Source of the DNA: Betaproteobacteria bacterium | Lineage (GTDB): Bacteria > Pseudomonadota > Gammaproteobacteria > Burkholderiales > SG8-39 | Direction: 5' to 3' | Length of the DNA stretch: 38,523 nt | Assembly: GCA_947466535.1 (NCBI GenBank) | Contig: CANIEV010000016.1 | Span: 1-38,523, forward strand | In this document: positions 33,786 through 38,523 of the stretch, one piece after another | Layout: every line of letters begins with the position of its first letter | Position numbering within the stretch: position 1 is the stretch's first letter | The notes under the pieces: generated by a model | What the model saw: the letters and a program-made list of their open reading frames with translations, nothing else | The model's database searches: none | What the model was told of the DNA's origin: nothing | Made by a program: the position numbers and the translations under genes

Positions 33786-34457
33786 ATGTCGCTGAACCTG
33801 ATTGCCCGCTCACTGATTGCGGTATCCCTGGTACTGTTTTTCGCGGTATCGCAAGCCTCGGCCCAGTCGCCGCACACCCACCAGCACAGCTTCAGCGACG
33901 CAGCAAAGTGGTCGCGGGTATTCGACGATCCGAAGCGCGACCCATGGCAAAAGCCGCACGAAGTGATCACGGCGCTCAAACTCGCGCCGGACGCATCGGT
34001 CGCAGATATCGGCGCAGGTACCGGTTACTTCGCCGCCCGCCTTACGCATTTCGTCCCGAAGGGCAAGGTCTATGCGGTGGATACCGAGCCCGATATGGTG
34101 AAGTTCCTCGAAGCTCGTGCGAAAAAGGACGGGCTTTCAAATCTCGTGCCGGTGAGGGGAACCGACACCGATCCGCGGCTGCCTGCGCCGGTTGATCTGG
34201 TGCTGCTGGTGGATGTCTATCACCACATCGAAGATCGGCAGGCCTATTTCAGCAAACTGCGCGCCTCGCTTGCACCTGGCGGCCGGGTGGCAATCATCGA
34301 CTTCAATCAGACATCACGTTCCGGGCCGCCGAAGGCCGAACGAATCGCGCCGAAGCGGGTGAAATCCGAGATGGCCGCCGCCGGGTATGCCGCGCCAGCG
34401 GAATTCGGCTTTCTGCCCAATCAATTTTTCCTGGTGTTCAACGTAGCCACACCCTGA
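33786..34457 (+). CDS. Exported class I SAM methyltransferase-like protein
   Basis: This 223-residue protein starts with a typical signal peptide (MSLNLIARSLIAVSLVLFFA, cleavage after QASA). It then has a histidine-containing linker and a Rossmann-like methyltransferase domain. Motif I is VADIGAGTGYFAARL near 68-82, motif II VYAVDTEPDMV, and the motif IV region LVLLVDVYHHIED. Export is puzzling because S-adenosylmethionine is not known in the periplasm. The protein may bind another ligand, or the signal may be a membrane anchor. Similar secreted methyltransferase-like proteins occur in other proteobacteria. It is divergent from the AddB-like gene and convergent with fdxA. Confidence 0.85.
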   Translation: MSLNLIARSLIAVSLVLFFAVSQASAQSPHTHQHSFSDAAKWSRVFDDPKRDPWQKPHEVITALKLAPDASVADIGAGTGYFAARLTHFVPKGKVYAVDTEPDMVKFLEARAKKDGLSNLVPVRGTDTDPRLPAPVDLVLLVDVYHHIEDRQAYFSKLRASLAPGGRVAIIDFNQTSRSGPPKAERIAPKRVKSEMAAAGYAAPAEFGFLPNQFFLVFNVATP

Positions 34458-34477
34458 ACCGGTTGCGGAGCAGTACC

Positions 34478-34801
34478 TCAGCGCTCGATCAGGTGCTTCT
34501 TGTCCTTGACCTTCGACCACTGATCGGCGTCGGCCGGCGCGTCCTTGCGTTCGGCAAGCGTCGGCCAGGACTTGGCGAGTTCCCGGTTGAGTTCGATGAA
34601 CGGCCGTTGCGCCGGCGGCACGTCGTCTTCGGCGAAGATCGCCTCGACCGGGCACTCCGACACGCACAGGGTGCAGTCGATGCACTCGTCCGGATCGATG
34701 ACCAGCATGTTCGGGCCTTCCCGAAAGCAGTCGACCGGGCACACGTCGACGCAGTCGGTGTATTTGCACTTGATGCAGGATTCGGTGATGACGTAGGGCA
34801 T
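34478..34801 (-). CDS. fdxA: 7Fe ferredoxin (3Fe-4S plus 4Fe-4S)
   Basis: This 107-residue ferredoxin has the same length as Azotobacter vinelandii FdI. Cysteines 9, 12, 17, 21, 25, 40, 43, 46 and 50 match the FdI positions offset by one, covering the 3Fe and 4Fe sites and the free cysteine. The C-terminal tail (residues 60-107) is the long extension found in proteobacterial FdxA. I chose the ATG at 34801 (MPYVITESC), the conserved N-terminus; the frame is open upstream but is not coding. It carries electrons in the cytoplasm, possibly to redox enzymes or oxidative-stress responses. It is divergent from trxA. Confidence 0.95.
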   Translation of the reverse strand: MPYVITESCIKCKYTDCVDVCPVDCFREGPNMLVIDPDECIDCTLCVSECPVEAIFAEDDVPPAQRPFIELNRELAKSWPTLAERKDAPADADQWSKVKDKKHLIER

Positions 34802-34907
34802 GGATGGCGGTCCGCCCGTGACGGCGGAAATGACGGTTAGTGCTTGAATTTTAACATGCATTCGGCCATTCCCCCGGTACAGAACCCCCGCCGCTTCAGG
34901 CACTTGC

Positions 34908-34936
34908 TTCACCCGGGCTTGCAATTCGGCTAGGAT
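34908..34936 (+). promoter_or_regulatory. Candidate sigma-70 promoter for trxA
   Basis: TTCACC at 34908-34913 and TAGGAT at 34931-34936 are 17 bases apart, each matching 4 of 6 consensus positions. A transcript from here would have a leader of about 100 bases containing a hairpin GAACTTC-CCGTTCC-GAAGTTC at 34961-34981. It was found by eye and is weak. Confidence 0.35.
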
Positions 34937-35045
34937 AGCCCCAACTGTTCGCAATACCCTGAACTTCCCGTTCCGAAGTTCCCGTTTCCCGCCCCCAATT
35001 ATTTCCCCCTTTCGCGGCACCGTCCGCTTTCCTGCTGAGGCTTCA

Positions 35046-35372
35046 ATGAGTGATGAAATTTCCCATGTGACCGATGACTCCTTCGAGTCCGATGTGCTCA
35101 AGTCCGACACCCCGGTGCTGGTGGACTACTGGGCCGAATGGTGCGGTCCCTGCAAGGCGATCGCGCCGGTGCTCGCCGAAGTGGCCAAGGAGTATTCCGG
35201 CAAGCTCAAGATTGCGAAGCTCAATGTCGACGAGAACCAGGAAGTGCCGAAGAAGTATGGCATCCGCGGCATCCCGACGCTGATGCTGTTCAAGAACGGC
35301 AACATGGAAGCCATGAAGGTGGGTGCACTGAGCAAATCCCAGCTCACCGCCTTCCTTGACAGCAACATCTGA
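35046..35372 (+). CDS. trxA: Thioredoxin 1
   Basis: This is a 108-residue cytoplasmic disulfide reductase. The active site WCGPCK lies at 32-37 (Cys33 and Cys36). [11 protein letters not shown] gives the cis-proline, and LVDYWAEW precedes the active site, as in classical thioredoxins. Length is typical. GAGG lies 7 bases before the ATG at 35046. It is followed by rho on the same strand after 183 bases, the order known from many betaproteobacteria. Confidence 0.97.
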   Translation: MSDEISHVTDDSFESDVLKSDTPVLVDYWAEWCGPCKAIAPVLAEVAKEYSGKLKIAKLNVDENQEVPKKYGIRGIPTLMLFKNGNMEAMKVGALSKSQLTAFLDSNI

Positions 35373-35439
35373 ACGTCTTAATCTCCGCAAACGCGTGACA
35401 CGGGACCCCGTGGCACGCAGGTCCGGAAGGCCCATGAAG

Positions 35440-35555
35440 TCTTCCGCTTCGGTTCCTTCCGCTTCTCCCCCTTAAATCTGCTGTACTGACAGGCCCAACA
35501 GCCCTCTGTACGCCCCTCTCCTGCCGCCTTTTCCTGCCGCTTTTCCCGCACGCTT
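35440..35555 (+). promoter_or_regulatory. Pyrimidine-rich rho leader, candidate rut-type autoregulatory element
   Basis: The 116 bases before rho are strongly C/T-rich and G-poor, with runs such as CTTCTCCCCCTT, CGCCCCTCTCCTGCC and CCTTTTCCTGCCGCTTTTCCC. This composition resembles Rho-utilisation RNA, and rho in other bacteria represses itself through premature termination in its leader. No Shine-Dalgarno precedes the start codon, which is also unusual. Autoregulation is inferred. Confidence 0.5.
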
Positions 35556-36815
35556 ATGCATTTGTCCGAATTGAAGTCACTGCACGTCTCGGCCCTGATC
35601 GAGATGGCGCAAACCTACGAGGTCGAAGGCGCCAATCGCATGCGCAAGCAGGAGCTCATTTTTGCGCTCCTGAAGAATCGTGCGAAAAAAGGCGAGGCGA
35701 TCTTTGGCGATGGCACGCTCGAAGTGCTGCCCGACGGTTTCGGGTTCCTGAGATCGCCCGACACGTCTTATCTCGCCTCCACTGATGACATCTACGTCAG
35801 CCCGTCGCAGATCCGCCGTTTCAATCTGCACACCGGAGACTCGATCGAGGGCGAAATCCGCACGCCAAAGGATGGCGAGCGCTACTTCGCACTGGTCAAG
35901 GTGGACCGCGTCAACGGCGAATCGCCCGAGGCGTCCAAGCACAAGATCCTGTTCGAGAACCTGACGCCACTGCATCCGAACGTGGCCTTGCGCCTGGAGC
36001 GCGACATCAAGGCCGAGGAAAACATCACCGGCCGGATCATCGACATCATTGCGCCGATCGGCAAGGGCCAGCGCGGCCTGATCGTCTCGCCCCCGAAGGC
36101 GGGCAAGACAGTGATGCTGCAGCACATGGCACATGCGATCACCGCCAACAATCCGGATACCGTCCTGATCGTTCTGCTGATCGACGAGCGCCCGGAAGAA
36201 GTGACCGAAATGCAGCGCTCGGTGAAGGGCGAGGTCGTGGCCTCCACCTTCGACGAACCGGCCTCGCGCCACGTCCAGGTCGCAGAGATGGTGATCGAAA
36301 AGGCCAAGCGCCTGGTCGAGCACAAGAAGGACGTTGTGATTCTGCTTGACTCGATCACACGGCTCGCGCGCGCCTACAACACGGTCGTGCCCGCCTCGGG
36401 CAAGGTGCTTACAGGCGGCGTGGATGCGAACGCGCTGCAGCGCCCGAAGCGGTTCTTCGGTGCCGCCCGCAATGTCGAGGAAGGCGGTTCGCTCACGATC
36501 CTCGCCACCGCACTGATCGACACCGGCAGCCGCATGGACGATGTGATCTTCGAGGAGTTCAAGGGTACCGGCAACATGGAAGTGCACCTCGATCGCCGGA
36601 TGTACGAAAAACGGATTTTCCCCGCGATCAACGTCAATCGTTCGGGCACACGCCGTGAGGAACTGCTGATCAAGCACGAGGTGTTGTCCAAGATCTGGGT
36701 GTTGCGAAAACTGCTCTACCCCATGGATGACCTCGAGGCGATGGAATTCCTGCTGGACAAGGTCAAGGGAACCAAGACGAACTCCGACTTCTTCGACTCG
36801 ATGCGCCGCAGCTGA
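35556..36815 (+). CDS. rho: Transcription termination factor Rho
   Basis: This is the hexameric RNA-dependent ATPase that terminates transcription, 419 residues as in Escherichia coli. The N-terminal RNA-binding domain has [30 protein letters not shown] and [14 protein letters not shown]. The ATPase core has the P-loop PPKAGKT near 175-182, [15 protein letters not shown], the Walker B region [16 protein letters not shown] and the secondary RNA-binding Q/R-loop segment [16 protein letters not shown]. The ATG at 35556 (MHLSELKSL) aligns with known N-termini despite no ribosome-binding site. No insertion domain is present. Confidence 0.98.
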   Translation: MHLSELKSLHVSALIEMAQTYEVEGANRMRKQELIFALLKNRAKKGEAIFGDGTLEVLPDGFGFLRSPDTSYLASTDDIYVSPSQIRRFNLHTGDSIEGEIRTPKDGERYFALVKVDRVNGESPEASKHKILFENLTPLHPNVALRLERDIKAEENITGRIIDIIAPIGKGQRGLIVSPPKAGKTVMLQHMAHAITANNPDTVLIVLLIDERPEEVTEMQRSVKGEVVASTFDEPASRHVQVAEMVIEKAKRLVEHKKDVVILLDSITRLARAYNTVVPASGKVLTGGVDANALQRPKRFFGAARNVEEGGSLTILATALIDTGSRMDDVIFEEFKGTGNMEVHLDRRMYEKRIFPAINVNRSGTRREELLIKHEVLSKIWVLRKLLYPMDDLEAMEFLLDKVKGTKTNSDFFDSMRRS

Positions 36816-36840
36816 CGTAGAGGCAAAATCGGCCCGTTCC

Positions 36841-36869
36841 TTGATAAGTCGCTGAAAATCTGGGATAAT
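36841..36869 (+). promoter_or_regulatory. Strong sigma-70 promoter for rpmE
   Basis: TTGATA at 36841-36846 and GATAAT at 36864-36869 are spaced by exactly 17 bases. Each matches 5 of 6 consensus positions. It lies just after rho and would start a transcript near 36876, giving a leader of roughly 100 bases before rpmE. This is the best promoter match I see in the window. Confidence 0.7.
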
Positions 36870-36979
36870 TAAAAGCTCTTCCACGCTCGCAATGCAGGCT
36901 TCTGCAGGTCGGATTCGGATTGTCGGATCCACCCTCGCGCGCCCGGGCAGGACCGAGCAATTCACTCAAAGGAAATGCA

Positions 36980-37210
36980 ATGAAACCCGGCGTTCACCCC
37001 GAATACAACGAAATCAAGGTCACGTGCTCCTGCGGCAATACGTTCGAGACGCGTTCGACCCTGGGAAAACCCCTGCAAGTCGAAGTCTGCTCCGCCTGCC
37101 ATCCGTTCTACACCGGCAAACAGAAGATGGTCGACACCGCCGGCCGCGTGGAGAAATTCCGCCAGAAATACGCTGGCAAAAAGGCAGCCACCCCGCCCGC
37201 AGCGGCGTGA
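36980..37210 (+). CDS. rpmE: 50S ribosomal protein bL31, zinc-binding type
   Basis: This 76-residue ribosomal protein has Cys16 and Cys18 (TCSCGN) and Cys37 and Cys40 (VCSACH). These four cysteines define the zinc-containing C+ form of L31, as opposed to the zinc-free YkgM type. The [12 protein letters not shown] start and the HPFYTGKQK motif are typical. AAAGGAAA precedes the ATG at 36980. It has its own promoter and a strong terminator at 37230-37257. The alanine/proline-rich tail after residue 66 is slightly longer than usual. Confidence 0.97.
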   Translation: MKPGVHPEYNEIKVTCSCGNTFETRSTLGKPLQVEVCSACHPFYTGKQKMVDTAGRVEKFRQKYAGKKAATPPAAA

Positions 37211-37229
37211 TCCTGCGCAAGGTCGTGAC

Positions 37230-37257
37230 AAAGGCAGCTTCGGCTGCCTTTTGTTTT
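37230..37257 (+). terminator. Rho-independent terminator of rpmE
   Basis: The stem AAAGGCAGC / GCTGCCTTT closes a stable TTCG tetraloop and is followed by TTGTTTT. It begins 20 bases after the rpmE stop codon. All features of an intrinsic terminator are present. Confidence 0.9.
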
Positions 37258-37300
37258 GGACGCAGCTTCGGCTGCCCTTTGTGATTTGGACGCAGCTTCA
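37257..37300 (+). repeat. Degenerate duplicates of the rpmE terminator
   Basis: A second GCAGC-TTCG-GCTGC hairpin lies at 37262-37275, followed by CCTTTGTGATTT. The unit GGACGCAGCTTC occurs at 37257 and again at 37288, the second time without the right arm. This looks like local tandem duplication of the terminator, with decay. Confidence 0.6.
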
Positions 37301-37378
37301 CATGCCGGTTACTGCGGCAGTTCCGCATCCGTTGTGACAAAGCTGATTTGATCCCGCTAGCTTGCGCCTCGCACGCAG

Positions 37379-38523
37379 ATGAAACTTTCCTCCCGCCTCG
37401 CCTTGCCACCGTCGCCCGCGGTGATCGCACTGCTGGTTGTGGCCTACGCGCTTCCAGGACTGCTGGGCCACGATCCCTGGAAGCCGGAAGATGCGATTGG
37501 CATGGGCATCGTCCACCAGATGCTCACCCACTCGCAATGGTGGATTCCGCATCTCGCGGGCGAGCCCTTCGTCGAAGACGGCCCGTTGCAGTTCTGGTTC
37601 GCTGCGCTGCTCTCCCGGCTTGCGTCGTTTGCGTTGTCGGCTGACGACGGCGCGCGTCTCGCGACTGCAGGTTCGCTCGCCGTCTGCGCGCTGTTCCTTC
37701 GCCGCGCCACGGTGGCGCTGTGGGGGCCGGCGCAGGGTACCGGTGCAGTTCTCGTGTTCCTCGGATGCCTTGGCCTGTTGGTGCATGCGCACGAAATCAT
37801 CGCCGAGTTGGGCCTGCTCGCGGGTCATGCAATCACCTGGTACGGGCTCGTCCGCGCGCGAAAAAACGTTCGGGCCGGAGCCATCGCCTTCGGAATCGGC
37901 CTCTCTGTCGCAGTGCTGTCCAAAGGTCTGATCGCCTTCGTCGCACCGGTCGCGGTGGCCCTGCTGATGCCACTTCTCTCGCCCGAATGGCGCACCCGCG
38001 CCTGCGGCAAGGCGTTGGCGAGTGCAACCGCCTTATTCGCGTGTGCCATGGCGATCTGGTGGTCGATCGCCGCCGCGAAATCCCCGGAAGCAAGTGCCGC
38101 GTGGATAGCCGGGCAGGTCTCGCTCATCACGTTGCCCGGAACTGCACGACTGCTCGCCGGCATAAAGACACTTGCCTGGGCGGCCTGGCCTGCCTGGCCG
38201 ATCGCGCTCTGGTATCTGTGGGATCAACGACGCACGCCACGTTCCGCCGGCATAGTCTTCGGCGTGACGGCACTTGCCGCAACCCTTGTGACCCTGCTTC
38301 TGCTGCCCGAAGGACGTGAAGTCCACGCGCTAAGTGCACTGCTGCCGTTTTCCCTGCTTGCGGGCGCAGGGGTCGAGCGACTGCGGCGAGGCGCCGCCAA
38401 TGCGCTCGCGTGGTTCGGCGCGATGTGTTTCACCGCCCTTGGCTGCTTCGTCTGGTTCGGATGGGTGGCGATGATGACCGGGGCTCCTGAGCGCATGGCG
38501 CGCAACTTCACCCGTTTGGAGCC
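37379..38523 (+). CDS. ArnT/PMT-like GT-C glycosyltransferase (partial, runs off the right edge)
   Basis: This is an integral membrane protein of the PMT/ArnT type, which moves a sugar from an undecaprenyl-phosphate carrier to a lipid or protein on the periplasmic face. About 381 codons are present and the 3' end is missing. After the first helix comes HDPWKPEDAIGMGIVHQML, carrying the Asp-containing loop typical of GT-C enzymes. WWIPHLAGEPFVEDGPLQFWF is equivalent to the ArnT segment ending in PPLGYW. Many hydrophobic helices follow. The ATG at 37379 gives MKLSSRLALPPSP; the ribosome site is weak. The acceptor and sugar cannot be told. Confidence 0.85.
   Translation, partial: MKLSSRLALPPSPAVIALLVVAYALPGLLGHDPWKPEDAIGMGIVHQMLTHSQWWIPHLAGEPFVEDGPLQFWFAALLSRLASFALSADDGARLATAGSLAVCALFLRRATVALWGPAQGTGAVLVFLGCLGLLVHAHEIIAELGLLAGHAITWYGLVRARKNVRAGAIAFGIGLSVAVLSKGLIAFVAPVAVALLMPLLSPEWRTRACGKALASATALFACAMAIWWSIAAAKSPEASAAWIAGQVSLITLPGTARLLAGIKTLAWAAWPAWPIALWYLWDQRRTPRSAGIVFGVTALAATLVTLLLLPEGREVHALSALLPFSLLAGAGVERLRRGAANALAWFGAMCFTALGCFVWFGWVAMMTGAPERMARNFTRLE

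Overview
The window is high-GC chromosomal DNA, most likely from a betaproteobacterium of the Burkholderiales type. This is inferred from a Bug/TctC-type substrate-binding protein, the conserved block trxA-rho-rpmE beside a 7Fe ferredoxin, an AddA/AddB-like repair pair and a split chromate transporter. Both ends are cut: prfC runs off the left edge and an ArnT/PMT-type glycosyltransferase runs off the right edge. I see no rRNA, tRNA, CRISPR array or insertion sequence.

Layout. (1) 1-4030: release factor 3, two half-size chromate transporter genes with a 4-bp overlap, a TauE/SafE permease, and a block of tandem 129-bp units built on an inverted repeat. (2) 4042-26451: a 22-kb catabolic island of 22 genes, 20 on the minus strand. 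It reads as several short operons and contains no recognisable transcriptional regulator. (3) 26540-33704: an AddA-like helicase-nuclease and an AddB-like nuclease, separated by an oppositely oriented LigE-like glutathione S-transferase gene. (4) 33786-38523: housekeeping genes, namely an exported SAM methyltransferase-like protein, fdxA, trxA, rho, rpmE and the glycosyltransferase.

The island looks like a pathway for an N-heteroaromatic or related cyclic compound. On its left is a compact trio: a 2,5-dihydroxypyridine 5,6-dioxygenase-like enzyme (NicX family), an FAD monooxygenase and an alpha/beta hydrolase. This fits hydroxylation, ring cleavage and deformylation as in nicotinate, picolinate or hydroxypyridine catabolism. 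In the centre is a member of the rare cyanuric acid hydrolase/barbiturase family, followed by a LigB-type extradiol dioxygenase, a C-C hydrolase-like protein and a NitT/TauT-type ABC importer. That importer operon includes a haem-oxygenase-like di-metal enzyme. On the right are a second ABC importer with two permeases, a luciferase-like flavin monooxygenase, a soluble reductive-dehalogenase-like Fe-S protein and a thiolase. A flavin reductase, an aldo/keto reductase, an NmrA-type reductase and a serine esterase complete it.

Family assignments rest on motifs I can read. The substrate and the order of steps are inference. The combination of a cyanuric acid hydrolase/barbiturase homologue with two different ring-cleavage dioxygenases is the strongest candidate here for an undescribed pathway.
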